Assembly (NCBI RefSeq): GCF_902859705.1
Contig: NZ_CADIJO010000002.1
Coordinates: forward strand, 1-64,000
Source: Achromobacter deleyi
Lineage (GTDB): Bacteria; Pseudomonadota; Gammaproteobacteria; Burkholderiales; Burkholderiaceae_B
Direction of reading: 5' to 3'
DNA: 64,000 nt
The notes under the pieces are model-generated. The model worked only from the letters and a program-made list of their open reading frames with translations. It did not search any database and was not told the DNA's origin. The translations under genes and the position numbers were made by a program. Below, piece after piece: positions 52,250 through 62,461 of the stretch (position 1 is its first letter; every line of letters starts with the position of its first letter).

Positions 52250-54316
52250 TTAGCGCACGCGCATGCCGGGCTTGGCGCCGGGGAAGGGCTCCAGCACGTA
52301 GATGCCGGCGTCCACGGCTTCATCGGCGTGGCTGGCGGCCAGCACCATGCCTTCGGATACGCCGAACTTCATCTTGCGCGGGGCCAGGTTGGCCACCATG
52401 ACGGTCAGCTTGCCGATCAGGTCTTCGGGCTTGTAGGCCGACTTGATGCCCGAGAACACGTTGCGGTGGCGGCCTTCGCCCACGTCCAGCGTCAGGCGCA
52501 GCAGCTTGGTCGAGCCTTCGACGTGCTCGCAATTGACGATCTGCGCGATGCGCAGGTCGACGCGGGCGAAGTCGTCGATCGAGATGGTCTCGGCCAGCGG
52601 CTCGCCGCCGGGCACCACCACGGGGGCGGCGGGCGGCTCGAACAGGTCTTCGAGCATCTGCGGTTCGACGCGCTGCATCAGGTGCTTGAACGGCGCCACG
52701 CGCTGCGGCAGCACCGCGGCGTCGGCCCAGGTGAAGTTGGCGTCGGCGGCGAACAGTTCGCGCGCCACGCGCTCGGCCAGGGCCGGCAGCACCGGGGCCA
52801 GCATCACCGACAGGGCCTTGAAGCCGGCCAGCGAACGCGAGCAGATGTCCTGCAGGGCGGCCTTCTGCGCGTCGTCGGCGGTGGCGATGCCCTTGGCCAG
52901 CACCCACGGCTGGGCCGTGTCGAACGCCTGGTTGATGCGGTCGGCGTAGGCCATGATTTCGCGAATGGCGCGGTTGTACTCGCGGGCCTCGAAGGCGGCG
53001 CGGATCGACTCGGCCTGTTCGGCGTATTCGGCCGACAGCGCGGCGGTGTCGCCCGAATAGGCCAGGGCGCCGTCGAAGTGCTTGGTGATGAAGCTGGCTG
53101 CGCGGCTGGCGATGTTGACGTACTTGCCGACCAGGTCGCTGTTGACGCGGGCGATGAAGTCTTCGGGGTTGAAGTCCATGTCTTCGACCCGGGCGTTCAG
53201 CTTGGCGGCGATGTAGTAGCGCATCCATTCGGCGTTCATGCCGATTTCCAGGTAGCGCAGCGGCGAAATGCCGGTGCCGCGGCTCTTGGACATCTTCTCG
53301 CCGCTGACGGTGATGAAGCCGTGCACATTGACCGCGTCCGGCGTCTTGCGGCCGGCGAACTTCAGCATTGCAGGCCAGAACAGGGCGTGGAAGTAGACGA
53401 TGTCTTTCCCGATGAAGTGCACCTGCTCGGTGGTGCCGGCCGGGTCCAGCATCGCGTCGAAGTCCAGGCCCTTGAGGTCGCAGTACGACTTCAGCGAAGC
53501 CAGGTAGCCCACCGGCGCGTCCAGCCAGACGTAGAAGTACTTGCCCGGCGCGTCGGGGATCTCGATGCCGAAGTACGGCGCATCGCGCGAGATGTCCCAG
53601 TCGCCCAGCTTGGCCTCGCCGTCTTCGGCGCCCAGCCATTCGCGGGTCTTGGCCAGCATTTCAGGCTGCAGGTGCTTGCCGCCGTTGACGTTGCTGCCGT
53701 TGGTCCATTTCTGCAGGAATTCCACGCAGCGCGGGTCCGACAGCTTGAAGAAGAAGTGGTCGGACGACTTCAGCACCGGCGTGGCGCCGGTCAGGGCCGA
53801 GTACGGGTTGATCAGGTCGGTGGGCGCGTAGACCGCGCCGCAGACCTCGCAGGAATCGCCGTATTGGTCCTTGGCGTGGCACTTGGGGCATTCGCCCTTG
53901 ATGTAGCGGTCGGCCAGGAACATGCCCTTGACCGGGTCGTAGAACTGCTCGATGGAGCGGGTCTCGATCAGGTCCTGGGCCTTGAGCTTGCGATAGATGT
54001 CATGCGACAGCGCCACGTTTTCGGGCGAATCGGTGCTGTGCCAGTGGTCGAAGCGGATGTGAAAGCCGTTCAGGTACTGCGGCCGCTCGGCCGCGTAGCG
54101 GGCGACCAGCGCCTGCGGCGTGATGCCTTCTTTTTCGGCCTTCAACATGATCGGCGCGCCGTGCGCGTCGTCCGCACCCACGAAGTGCACCGTGTGGCCC
54201 GCCATTCGCATCGAACGAACCCAGATATCGGCCTGGATGTACTCCATGATGTGGCCGATGTGGAAAGATCCGTTGGCGTAGGGCAGCGCAGTGGTGACAA
54301 AAAGGGTGCGAGACAT
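52250..54316 (-). CDS. metG: Methionyl-tRNA synthetase
   Basis: A 688-residue class I synthetase with a complete set of parts. HIGH-type motif (FHIGHIMEY near 18), zinc knuckle cysteines (CPKC and CEVC near 145-160), the signature KMSKS (GEKMSKSRG near 338), an anticodon-binding helical domain (about 400-540), and a C-terminal EMAP/Trbp111-like tRNA-binding domain (about 585-688; [24 protein letters not shown]). The start at 54316 begins exactly at the catalytic fold. It is an essential housekeeping gene with nothing unusual. It converges with trhO at a perfect hairpin. Confidence 0.98.
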   Translation of the reverse strand: MSRTLFVTTALPYANGSFHIGHIMEYIQADIWVRSMRMAGHTVHFVGADDAHGAPIMLKAEKEGITPQALVARYAAERPQYLNGFHIRFDHWHSTDSPENVALSHDIYRKLKAQDLIETRSIEQFYDPVKGMFLADRYIKGECPKCHAKDQYGDSCEVCGAVYAPTDLINPYSALTGATPVLKSSDHFFFKLSDPRCVEFLQKWTNGSNVNGGKHLQPEMLAKTREWLGAEDGEAKLGDWDISRDAPYFGIEIPDAPGKYFYVWLDAPVGYLASLKSYCDLKGLDFDAMLDPAGTTEQVHFIGKDIVYFHALFWPAMLKFAGRKTPDAVNVHGFITVSGEKMSKSRGTGISPLRYLEIGMNAEWMRYYIAAKLNARVEDMDFNPEDFIARVNSDLVGKYVNIASRAASFITKHFDGALAYSGDTAALSAEYAEQAESIRAAFEAREYNRAIREIMAYADRINQAFDTAQPWVLAKGIATADDAQKAALQDICSRSLAGFKALSVMLAPVLPALAERVARELFAADANFTWADAAVLPQRVAPFKHLMQRVEPQMLEDLFEPPAAPVVVPGGEPLAETISIDDFARVDLRIAQIVNCEHVEGSTKLLRLTLDVGEGRHRNVFSGIKSAYKPEDLIGKLTVMVANLAPRKMKFGVSEGMVLAASHADEAVDAGIYVLEPFPGAKPGMRVR

Positions 54317-54567
54317 GGTTGTCGATAGAGGTTGAGGGGAAAAGAGGGGTTGGCCGGCCATTTTAGGGCAACGGCGGCGACGTGCCGGGGCGCGTGCCTG
54401 AAACGGCACAACCCGCATGGTCGCGGACAGGCGCCAGGCGGGTTGAGGGACGGCAACGAGAAACGGGCCGGGTGCCGGTCAGGGGGCCGGACCGAGGCCG
54501 GGCAGGCGGATGCGGCGCGGCGGCCGGTGCGCGCAAGGCGGCCGGCAGGGCGCCTGCGAAACCGTGC

Positions 54568-54843
54568 TTAGCGGATCTCGCGGGCCTCGACGTCGATCAC
54601 GTCGCCGCGGGGCTGCGTGGCGAACGGGGCGCTGGCGGACTGGAAGGGACCCTGGCGGGCGCCCTGGCGCTGGCTCCAATAGGCGCGAACGCCGAAAGGC
54701 TTGCCGCGCACCTTGGCGACGACGTACAGGATCGCCACGGCGATGGCCGTGGACAACATGAAGACCAGCGCCATCGCCATGCCGATCAAGGCCAGGGCGG
54801 CGAATAAGACGGCACGGAAGAAGCGGATGAGAGTATTGGTCAT
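54568..54843 (-). CDS. Small two-helix membrane protein
   Basis: A 91-residue protein with one or two membrane segments (about 8-45, VLFAALALIGMAMALVFMLSTAIAVAILYV) and a polar tail containing VRGKPFGVRAYWSQRQGARQ. The start at 54843 is the ATG; an upstream in-frame TTG has no support. It lies 252 bases upstream of metG on the same strand and is divergent from apbC. I know no function; similar short proteins are found beside metG in related genera, as far as I can judge. Confidence 0.7.
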   Translation of the reverse strand: MTNTLIRFFRAVLFAALALIGMAMALVFMLSTAIAVAILYVVAKVRGKPFGVRAYWSQRQGARQGPFQSASAPFATQPRGDVIDVEAREIR

Positions 54844-54945
54844 GAAGGTCGGATGCAAAACGCAGCGAAAGGTTCCCGCGTATTCCGCTATCCTTTAGGG
54901 GATGGCGGCCCGCAGAAGCCGCGCTGCCTACGGAACCACAGTGAT

Positions 54946-56034
54946 ATGAGTATAACGATAGAACACATCCGCGCTGCGCTGCGCGCCGCGCAAGACCCCA
55001 ACACCGGCCTGGACTTGGGGGTATCTGTAAAAGATCGTGACATTCAACTGGCGGGCGACCGTGTCGCCCTGACGCTCGAACTGGGCTATCCCGCCGACGC
55101 CGTGCGCGATCAGGTGCGCGACGTTGCGGTGGCCGCGCTGGCCGCGGCCGGCGCGCCCGGCGCCCAGGTGACCGTCACCTGGAAGGTGGCCGCGCATGCC
55201 GTGCAGAAGGGCCTGAAGCCGCTGCCCAATGTGCGCAACATTATTGCAGTGGCCTCCGGCAAGGGCGGCGTGGGCAAGAGCACCACGGCCGTGAACCTGG
55301 CCCTGGCCCTGGCGGCCGAGGGCGCCAAGGTGGGCCTGCTCGATGCCGACATCTACGGCCCCAGCGTGCCGACCATGCTGGGCATTTCGGGCCGCCCCGA
55401 AAGCCTGGACAACAAAAGCATGGAACCCCTGACCGGCCACGGCCTGCAGGCGAACTCCATCGGTTTCCTGATCGATGCCGACTCGCCCGCCATCTGGCGC
55501 GGTCCGATGGTCACGCAGGCGCTTGAACAGCTGCTGCGCCAGACCAACTGGCGCGACCTGGACTATCTCATCGTCGACATGCCCCCGGGCACGGGCGACG
55601 TGGCGTTGACGCTGGCGCAGAAGGTGCCGGTGGTGGGCGCGGTCATCGTCACCACGCCGCAAGACGTGGCGCTGCTCGATGCGCGCAAGGGCCTGCGCAT
55701 GTTCCAGAAGGTCGACGTGCCGATCCTGGGCGTGGTCGAGAACATGGCGATCCACATCTGCTCGCAGTGCGGCCACGCCGAACACATCTTCGGCGAAGGC
55801 GGCGGACGCCGCATGGCCGAACAGTACGACACCCCCTGGCTGGGCAGCCTGCCCCTGACGCTGGCGATCCGCGAGCAGACCGACGCGGGCACGCCCACGG
55901 TGGTGGCCGACCCCGCCAGCGAAGCCGCGGCCCTGTACCGCGGCATCGCCCGGAAACTCGCGGCGGGCGTCGCGGCGCTTCCCCGCGACATGGCCGGGAA
56001 ATTCCCGTCCATCGTCGTGCAGCAGCCGACCTGA
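54946..56034 (+). CDS. apbC: Iron-sulfur carrier ATPase ApbC/Mrp
   Basis: A 362-residue P-loop protein of the Mrp/NBP35 family, which binds and transfers Fe-S clusters. An N-terminal MIP18-like (DUF59) domain covers about 1-85, then the deviant Walker A GKGGVGKS at 105-112, LLDADIYGPSVPTMLG and the CxxC pair Cys272/Cys275 (CSQCGH) that ligates the cluster in the dimer. The start at 54946 gives the usual family N-terminus. tamA follows after 3 bases, so the genes probably share a transcript, although their functions are unrelated. It is divergent from the small membrane protein gene, with the promoter in 54844-54945. Confidence 0.95.
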   Translation: MSITIEHIRAALRAAQDPNTGLDLGVSVKDRDIQLAGDRVALTLELGYPADAVRDQVRDVAVAALAAAGAPGAQVTVTWKVAAHAVQKGLKPLPNVRNIIAVASGKGGVGKSTTAVNLALALAAEGAKVGLLDADIYGPSVPTMLGISGRPESLDNKSMEPLTGHGLQANSIGFLIDADSPAIWRGPMVTQALEQLLRQTNWRDLDYLIVDMPPGTGDVALTLAQKVPVVGAVIVTTPQDVALLDARKGLRMFQKVDVPILGVVENMAIHICSQCGHAEHIFGEGGGRRMAEQYDTPWLGSLPLTLAIREQTDAGTPTVVADPASEAAALYRGIARKLAAGVAALPRDMAGKFPSIVVQQPT

Positions 56035-56037
56035 CGC

Positions 56038-57930
56038 ATGCGGTGGGCGGCCCGGGCCTTTCTGGCTGGACTTTGCATGGTGGGGGGCGAGGCCGCGGCC
56101 AAGCGTCCCGAGATCATCGTGGACCCCGGTGGCGTGCCGCCGGCCGCGTTGCAGTCGATCACCGAGGCCGTGGATGCCATCGCGCGCCTGGCCGAAGACC
56201 AGGACGGCGGTGAAATCAACCGCCTGCGGCGGCGCGCGCGCGACGCGACGCTGGCCGCGCTGGCCACGCAGGGCTACTTCAGCCCCACCGTCACGCTCGA
56301 AGCCGGCACCGACATCGGCGGCGAAACCTGGGACATCGGCATCGTTCCGGGCAAGCGCACCATGGTGTCGTCGGTCGACCTGACCTTCACCGGCCGCATC
56401 ACCCGCCCGGAATACGCCGCCCGCGTGCAGAAGCTGCGCGACGACTGGCTGCTCAAGGTCGGCCAGCCGTTCATCAACAGCGACTGGAACAAGGCCAAGT
56501 CGGCGCTGCTGGACGAGGTCTCGGTGCGCGACTTCATGTTGGCGCGCATGACCACGTCCGAAGCCGAAGTGCAGGCCGACACCGCGTCGGCCGCGCTGCG
56601 CGTCACCATCGACAGTGGCCCGCAAGTGCGCATGGGCGAACTCAGCACCGAAGGGCTCGAGCGCGTGCCGGACAAGCTCATCACGCGCTACGTGCGGTAT
56701 TCGCCGGGGTCGCCCTACGACCAGAACCGGCTGGATGAATGGCAGCAGGACCTGCAATCCACGGCGTTTTTCCGCGGCGCCTTCGTGGCCTTGCGCCAGC
56801 CCGGCGGCGCCCAGAAGCCCGCCGAACCCGCGTCGGACCGGGCCCGTGCGCCGGGCGCGGCCAACGCGGCCGAATCCGCGCCGGCCGGCGATCCCGTGGT
56901 GTCCGGCGCGATGCCACCGCCGCCCGCCACCTACGATTCCAATGGCGAAGTGACCCTGCCCGTGCAGGTGCGGGTGGTCGAGGCGCCGCCCAAGCGCTTT
57001 TCCGTTTCGCTGGGGGTGGACGACGAGGCCGGCGTGCGGCTGGAATCGCTGTACCGCCAGAACGTGGTGTTCGGCCAGCCCGTCACGATGGAATCGGGCT
57101 TCAGCGTCGACCGGCTGCAGCAACGCGTCTACACCGACATCTACCTGCCGCCCACCGAGCGCGGCTACAAGGATTCGATCGGCGTGCTGGCGCAGCATTC
57201 CGACATCCAGGGCCTGGACGTGACCCGCTACGCCCTGGGCGCCACCCGCAGCCAGGAACGCAAGGGCGCCGGCGACAGCCGCGTTACCTACGAAACCCGC
57301 TGGGGCCTCTTGCTGGCGCAAGACCACGTCAAGATCGACGGCGGCGACGAATACACCTTGCCCACCCTGACCGCCACCGGCGAGTGGCTGCGGCGCGACG
57401 TCGACAACAAATACGACCCGCGCGAAGGCAACCTGATCGCGCTGGGCGGTGGCGTGGGCGTCACGCTGGATACCGGTGAACCCTATACCCGCGCCCGCTT
57501 CCGCGCCCAGAAGTGGTGGCCCATCGGCAAGCTGGACGTGCTGACCATCCGCGGCGAAGTCGGCCGTGTCTGGGCCAATGGCAACGTGCAGGTGCCGGAT
57601 GACTTCGGTTTTCGCACGGGCGGCGCGCGCTCCATCCGCGGCTACAAGTACCAGAGCATCGGCTTGAAGCGCGACAACGCCACGGTGGGCGCGCCGTCGC
57701 TGGTGGTCGGCAGCATCGAATACGACCACTACTTCAATGAGCGTTGGGGCATGGGCGTGTTCGTCGATGCCGGCGACGCGGCCCAGTCCTTCAGCGACAT
57801 GTCGATGTCGGTGGGCTACGGCGTGGGCGCTCGCGTGCGCACGCCGGCCGGCCCGCTGTTCCTGGATGTGGCCTACGGCCAGCGCGAGCGCGACCTGCGC
57901 CTGCACTTCTCGCTGGGGATCGCGTTTTGA
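56038..57930 (+). CDS. tamA: Translocation and assembly module outer-membrane protein TamA
   Basis: A 630-residue Omp85-family protein: signal peptide (about 1-21), POTRA domains (about 28-325) and a 16-strand barrel (about 330-630). Barrel landmarks are the lid-lock type motif GGARSIRGYKYQSIG near 523 and the C-terminal LHFSLGIAF with final Phe. An insertion rich in Pro/Ala/Gly (about 260-300, AEPASDRARAPGAANAAESAP) interrupts the last POTRA domain, a low-complexity feature not found in E. coli TamA. It works with TamB to build or supply the outer membrane. The stop overlaps the TTG start of tamB. Confidence 0.95.
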   Translation: MRWAARAFLAGLCMVGGEAAAKRPEIIVDPGGVPPAALQSITEAVDAIARLAEDQDGGEINRLRRRARDATLAALATQGYFSPTVTLEAGTDIGGETWDIGIVPGKRTMVSSVDLTFTGRITRPEYAARVQKLRDDWLLKVGQPFINSDWNKAKSALLDEVSVRDFMLARMTTSEAEVQADTASAALRVTIDSGPQVRMGELSTEGLERVPDKLITRYVRYSPGSPYDQNRLDEWQQDLQSTAFFRGAFVALRQPGGAQKPAEPASDRARAPGAANAAESAPAGDPVVSGAMPPPPATYDSNGEVTLPVQVRVVEAPPKRFSVSLGVDDEAGVRLESLYRQNVVFGQPVTMESGFSVDRLQQRVYTDIYLPPTERGYKDSIGVLAQHSDIQGLDVTRYALGATRSQERKGAGDSRVTYETRWGLLLAQDHVKIDGGDEYTLPTLTATGEWLRRDVDNKYDPREGNLIALGGGVGVTLDTGEPYTRARFRAQKWWPIGKLDVLTIRGEVGRVWANGNVQVPDDFGFRTGGARSIRGYKYQSIGLKRDNATVGAPSLVVGSIEYDHYFNERWGMGVFVDAGDAAQSFSDMSMSVGYGVGARVRTPAGPLFLDVAYGQRERDLRLHFSLGIAF

Positions 57931-60900
57931 CGGCGCTGCGCAGATTCCTGCGCCATGTGCTGGTCTGGTGGTTGCCGGGCCTGGCCATGCTGGCCGTGCT
58001 GGCTTGCAGTTTCGTGTTCTGGCTGCTGGCCTCGCAGACGGGGTCGCGGCTGCTGCTCACCACCGCGGCGCAGCAGCTGGACGGCCAGGCGCTGGAGGTG
58101 CGTGGTTCGATCCTGCGCGGCCTGGACGTCGGCCGGCTGGATCTGGAATTTGGCGGCACCCGCATCGGCATCAGCGATCTGCGCCTGGATGTGCATTGGC
58201 GTGCGCTGGGCGACCGGCTGCTGCACGTGCGCGAGATCTCGGCGCGCACGGTCGACGTGGCGCTGACGTCCAGCGCCGACGCGCCCGCCGAACCGCCGTC
58301 CGATGAACCCTTCACCCTGCCATCGCTGCCGGTGACCATTGCGGTGGACCGCCTGGCGCTTGGCGAATTCCAGCTGCTGCAAGACGGCCAGCCGCTGCCG
58401 GTGACGCTGGGCGACCTGACCGCCACCTTCGCGGCCGGCCCCAACGGCGCGCAACTGCGCATCGCCAACCTGCGGGTCGGACACGAGGTCGGACAGGCCC
58501 AGGTCAGCGGCCAGGCTGAATTGCTGGGGCTGGCGGACCCGTGGCCCTTCGCCGCGCGCCTGGACGTGGCGGCGCGAGGCACGGGGCCGGATTCGCCGTT
58601 GTGCCAGGCCGATCAACTGAGCGGCAAGTTCGTGCCGGTCGGTAAAGCGCCCGCGGCCAAGGCTTCGGCGGATGCGCCCAAGGCGCAAGGCGCCGCCAAA
58701 CCCGCGTCGGGCGCCGCGAAGAAAGCACAGGGCGGCGCTGCCAAGGCCCAGGCTGACGGCGCGGGCAAGGATAAAAACGAAGGCAAGGCCGCCGCCATCG
58801 AATTGGCCGGCCCGCCTGCGCCGGCCTGCCAGGTGGTGCTGCGCGCCGATGCCGCGGGGTCGCTCGACAGCATTCAGGCCAAGCTCGATGGCACCGGCGC
58901 CGGCCTGGCGCTGGATGTGGTGGCCGACCTGGCGCCGCGCACGCCCCTGGTGCTGCGCAGCGCTCGGGCCGACGCGCAGCTGCCGGACAAGTCGTCCCTG
59001 TCGGCGCGCCTGGACCTGCAAGCGGTGCCTGACCGCCCCGGCCGTGACCGCATTGCCGGTACGCTGGGCGCGCGGGGCCTGGACCTGTCGCACTGGCTGG
59101 GCGACGCGATTCCGCCGGCCGTGGTCAGCGCCAACGCGCAACTGAGCGCCGAACTTGAAAACCTGAGCCAGCTGCGCCAGGCCGCCATCGACCTGCGCTT
59201 CGAAGACGGCGCACGCTGGAACAAGCAGCCGTTGACCGGCACGGTGAAGGCGCAGGTGGACATCGCCGCACCGCCGGGCCAATCCGCCGCAACCCCCGCG
59301 GCGGCAGCGAACGCCGCCGCGCAACCCGCCGCCAATCCGGCTGCGCCAGCCACGGACGCCGCCAACTCCGCTGCCGCAGCCAACCCCGCCACGCCCGTCG
59401 ACGACCTGCTCGCCGGCCTGCGCATTCACGGCCTGGACATCGACCTCAAGCTCGGCGCCAACCGCATCCGGGCGCAGGGCGAAGTCGGCGCCGCCGACGG
59501 CGCCCTGACGCTGGACGCCCAGGCGCCGCAGCTGGACGCCTTCTGGCCCGGCTTGCCGGGCGGGGCCGACCTGAAGGGCAAGCTGACCGGCACGGCGGCC
59601 GCGCACAAGGGCGAATTCACTGCGGGCTACAACCCGCCCAAGCCGCGCCCCGGCGTGCTGGGGCAGTCGCGGGCCCAGGCGGCCATCACGTTTGCGGGGG
59701 GCTGGGGCAAGGGGCCGGCGGGCGATGCCGACGCCGCCCTGACCGGCTGGCGCGGTACGTTCTCGCGTCTGTCGGCCGACACTGCCGGGTTCACGGTCGC
59801 CACCGAGCGCCCCGTGACGTTGTCATACCTGCCGTCGGCGGTGGCGCCGCAATGGCAGTGGCAGGTGGGCCAGACCGCGCTGGCCCTGTCGCTGCCCGGC
59901 AAGGAAAAACTGGTCATCGCCCACAAGGGTTCGCGCGGCGACGCCAAGCGCTGGGAAACCGCCGGGCAGTCCGACAACCTCATCATCACGGCCGCCATGG
60001 CGCGCCAGGTCATCGCCGCGGTCGATCCCGAGGCGGCGGCCAAGTTGAACAAGGGCCCCAAGCGCGTCAACGCGATGGTGGCCGAGGGCCAGCGCCGCAT
60101 TGCGCTGGACGTGCTGTGGGACCTGAAGTTCGACGGCCGGCTGGCCGGCCGCGCCCGCATCGCGCGGCGCGATGGCGACCTGCTGATCCCGGGCGACCCG
60201 CCCATTCCGCTGGGCGTGAAGGCGCTGGTGCTGGACCTGACCGCCACGCCCACCGCGGCCAACGCCAGCCGCCTGGACGCCAAGCTGGATCTGGCCACCG
60301 AAAAAATGGGCAAGATATCCGGCAACGGCAACGCGGTGCTGCTGGTCAACGCCCAGGGCGGCATGGCGCTGGACCCGCGCCAGCCCATCCGCGCCAAGCT
60401 GGATGCCGACATCACCGACCTGGCCTGGGTGGGCCTTTTCATCGGCGACTCGATGGAAATCGGCGGCCAGGTCAAGGCCAACCTCGAGGCCCAGGGCACG
60501 CTGGCCGGCAAATGGAGCGCCACGGGCGCGATCCGGGGCGACAAGCTGCGCGTGGTGCGGATCGACGACGGCGTGCGCCTGATCGAAGGCAAGCTGTCGG
60601 CGCGCCTGGACGGCGACAAGCTGGTGCTGGACAGCCTGCGCTTTCCGGCGTCGCTGCGGGTCATGCCGGCTGAATGGCGCACCAAGGAATGGATCACCAC
60701 CAACCCCGAGGCCAAGGATGGCTATGCCGAAGCCCGGGGCCAATGGAACCTGATTGACGGCGGCGGCAACGTGCGCCTGACCCTGTACCGTTTCCCGGCG
60801 CTGCAGCGGTCCGACCGCTACGCCATGGTGTCCGGCACGGTGGACCTGACTGCGCAGATGCCGCGCATCGACATCGTCGGCGACCTGAAGGCGGATGCCG

Positions 60901-61757
60901 GCTGGTTCAGCCTGGAAATCCTGCAGGGCGTGCCGTCGCTGGATGACGACGTCAAGGTGCGGCGCGCGGGCGACGACCCGGGCACCGTTTCCACGCCGCT
61001 ACAGACCAGCATGAACCTGAAGTTCGACATGGGGCCGCGTTTCTACATCACCGGCATGGGGCTGGACGCCGGCTTGCTCGGGTCGATCCAGATTCTTCTC
61101 AACGACGGCCGCCTGACCGGCGTGGGCGCGCTGCGCACCCGCGGCGGCGGCATCGAGGCCTATGGCCAGAAGCTGCGGCTGCGCCGCGGCACGCTGACCT
61201 TCCAGGGTAGGCTGGACAATCCGCTGCTCGATATCGAGGCCCTGCGCACGGGCGAGCAGGTCGAGGCCGGCGTGAAGGTCGTGGGCACCGCCCAGCGTCC
61301 GCGTATCGACCTGGTGTCCTACCCGGACGTCAGCGACGTCGAAAAGCTCTCGTGGCTGCTGCTGGGCCGCGGTCCGGACGAAAGCGGCAGCGACGCCGCG
61401 CTGCTGCTGTCGGTGGGCACGGCCCTGTTGGGCGGCGGCCAGCCGTTCTACAAGCAGTTCGGACTGGACGACGTCAGCGTGCGTACCGGCAACCTGGGCA
61501 GCTCCGGCAGCATCCTGCCCGACCGCACCGTGGCGGGCGACGTCAACCGCGACAGCGACAGCCAGCTGGCAACCCAATTTCTGGTGGCCAGCAAGTCGTT
61601 CGCCAACGGCATCACCCTGAGCGTCGAGCAGGCGCTGGCCGGCAGCGACACCGTCGGACGGGCCAGTTATCGGCTGGCGCGGGGCCTGTCGCTGGACCTG
61701 AAGGGCGGCTCGGTCAACGGCATTGCGCTGGTCTACCGCACCTTCTTTGGCGATTGA
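57927..61757 (+). CDS. tamB: Translocation and assembly module inner-membrane protein TamB
   Basis: A 1276-residue AsmA-like lipid-transfer protein: one N-terminal membrane helix (about 12-36), a very long repeated beta-strand groove, and the C-terminal DUF490/TamB domain (about 930-1276; GRGPDESGSDAALLLSVGTALLGG near the end). The start is a TTG at 57927 overlapping the tamA stop as TTGA; no ATG exists before the helix, and the segment LTALRRFLRHVLVWWLPG directly follows. Ala/Lys- and Ala/Pro-rich linkers (about 245-290 and 450-490) interrupt the groove, likely flexible loops. TamB bridges the periplasm to TamA and moves phospholipid. Confidence 0.94.
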   Translation: MTALRRFLRHVLVWWLPGLAMLAVLACSFVFWLLASQTGSRLLLTTAAQQLDGQALEVRGSILRGLDVGRLDLEFGGTRIGISDLRLDVHWRALGDRLLHVREISARTVDVALTSSADAPAEPPSDEPFTLPSLPVTIAVDRLALGEFQLLQDGQPLPVTLGDLTATFAAGPNGAQLRIANLRVGHEVGQAQVSGQAELLGLADPWPFAARLDVAARGTGPDSPLCQADQLSGKFVPVGKAPAAKASADAPKAQGAAKPASGAAKKAQGGAAKAQADGAGKDKNEGKAAAIELAGPPAPACQVVLRADAAGSLDSIQAKLDGTGAGLALDVVADLAPRTPLVLRSARADAQLPDKSSLSARLDLQAVPDRPGRDRIAGTLGARGLDLSHWLGDAIPPAVVSANAQLSAELENLSQLRQAAIDLRFEDGARWNKQPLTGTVKAQVDIAAPPGQSAATPAAAANAAAQPAANPAAPATDAANSAAAANPATPVDDLLAGLRIHGLDIDLKLGANRIRAQGEVGAADGALTLDAQAPQLDAFWPGLPGGADLKGKLTGTAAAHKGEFTAGYNPPKPRPGVLGQSRAQAAITFAGGWGKGPAGDADAALTGWRGTFSRLSADTAGFTVATERPVTLSYLPSAVAPQWQWQVGQTALALSLPGKEKLVIAHKGSRGDAKRWETAGQSDNLIITAAMARQVIAAVDPEAAAKLNKGPKRVNAMVAEGQRRIALDVLWDLKFDGRLAGRARIARRDGDLLIPGDPPIPLGVKALVLDLTATPTAANASRLDAKLDLATEKMGKISGNGNAVLLVNAQGGMALDPRQPIRAKLDADITDLAWVGLFIGDSMEIGGQVKANLEAQGTLAGKWSATGAIRGDKLRVVRIDDGVRLIEGKLSARLDGDKLVLDSLRFPASLRVMPAEWRTKEWITTNPEAKDGYAEARGQWNLIDGGGNVRLTLYRFPALQRSDRYAMVSGTVDLTAQMPRIDIVGDLKADAGWFSLEILQGVPSLDDDVKVRRAGDDPGTVSTPLQTSMNLKFDMGPRFYITGMGLDAGLLGSIQILLNDGRLTGVGALRTRGGGIEAYGQKLRLRRGTLTFQGRLDNPLLDIEALRTGEQVEAGVKVVGTAQRPRIDLVSYPDVSDVEKLSWLLLGRGPDESGSDAALLLSVGTALLGGGQPFYKQFGLDDVSVRTGNLGSSGSILPDRTVAGDVNRDSDSQLATQFLVASKSFANGITLSVEQALAGSDTVGRASYRLARGLSLDLKGGSVNGIALVYRTFFGD

Positions 61758-61761
61758 CGGG

Positions 61762-61796
61762 GCGCCGCCCCGGCCCTTTGGGGGACGGGGCGGCGC
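61762..61796 (+). terminator. GC hairpin after tamB
   Basis: GCGCCGCCCCG (61762-61772) pairs with CGGGGCGGCGC (61786-61796), an 11-bp perfect stem, 4 bases after the tamB stop. No T-tract follows; it may attenuate or insulate rather than fully terminate. Confidence 0.5.
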
Positions 61797-61803
61797 GCTC
61801 GGG

Positions 61804-61809
61804 ATAAAA
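61804..61809 (+). promoter_or_regulatory. Candidate -10 box of dcd
   Basis: TAAAAT lies 33 bases before the dcd ATG, immediately after the hairpin that closes tamB. No -35 is clear because the hairpin occupies its position. Confidence 0.35.
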
Positions 61810-61842
61810 TGAGGCCCATTCAATCCCAAGCACTCTGCCACC

Positions 61843-62406
61843 ATGAGCATCAAAAGCGACCGCTGGATCCGCCGCCAGGCCGAAGCCGGCATGATCGAAC
61901 CCTTTGAAGCGGGTCAGGTCCGCACGGCCAATGGCGGGCGCATCGTCAGCTACGGCACCAGCAGCTACGGCTACGACGTGCGCTGCGCCGACGAATTCAA
62001 GATCTTCACCAACATCAACTCCACCATCGTCGATCCGAAGAATTTCGACGAAGGCTCGTTCGTGGATTTCAAGGGCGACGTCTGCATCATTCCGCCCAAC
62101 TCGTTCGCATTGGCCCGCACGGTGGAATACTTCCGCATTCCGCGCAGCGTCCTGACCATCTGCCTGGGCAAGAGCACCTACGCGCGCTGCGGCATCATCG
62201 TCAACGTGACCCCGCTGGAACCCGAATGGGAAGGCCACGTGACGCTGGAATTCTCCAACACCACGCCGCTGCCGGCCAAGATCTACGCCGGTGAAGGCTG
62301 CGCCCAGATGCTGTTCCTGGAAAGCGACGAAGTCTGCGAGACCTCGTACCGCGACCGCGGCGGCAAATACCAGGGCCAGACCGGCGTCACCCTGCCGCGC
62401 ACCTGA
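61843..62406 (+). CDS. dcd: dCTP deaminase
   Basis: A 187-residue trimeric enzyme that deaminates dCTP to dUTP for thymidylate synthesis. Family blocks are all present: [14 protein letters not shown] near residue 40, [13 protein letters not shown] near 89, [37 protein letters not shown] from 109 (containing Ser111, Arg115 and the catalytic Glu138 region), and [13 protein letters not shown] at the C-terminus. Length is one residue short of the typical 188. It is monofunctional, with no dUTPase fusion. It follows tamB, probably from its own promoter. Confidence 0.97.
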   Translation: MSIKSDRWIRRQAEAGMIEPFEAGQVRTANGGRIVSYGTSSYGYDVRCADEFKIFTNINSTIVDPKNFDEGSFVDFKGDVCIIPPNSFALARTVEYFRIPRSVLTICLGKSTYARCGIIVNVTPLEPEWEGHVTLEFSNTTPLPAKIYAGEGCAQMLFLESDEVCETSYRDRGGKYQGQTGVTLPRT

Positions 62407-62461
62407 TCGGCGCGCTCCGCCGCCACCCGGGGCCTTGCCGGCCCCGGTCGCGGGCGGTGCA

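Noticed and set aside
54928..57906. A 992-codon open frame on the minus strand
   Set aside because: It is antisense to apbC and tamA, which have clear domains and catalytic motifs; the antisense translation is low in complexity.
57873..59606. A 577-codon minus-strand open frame
   Set aside because: It is the antisense shadow of tamB.
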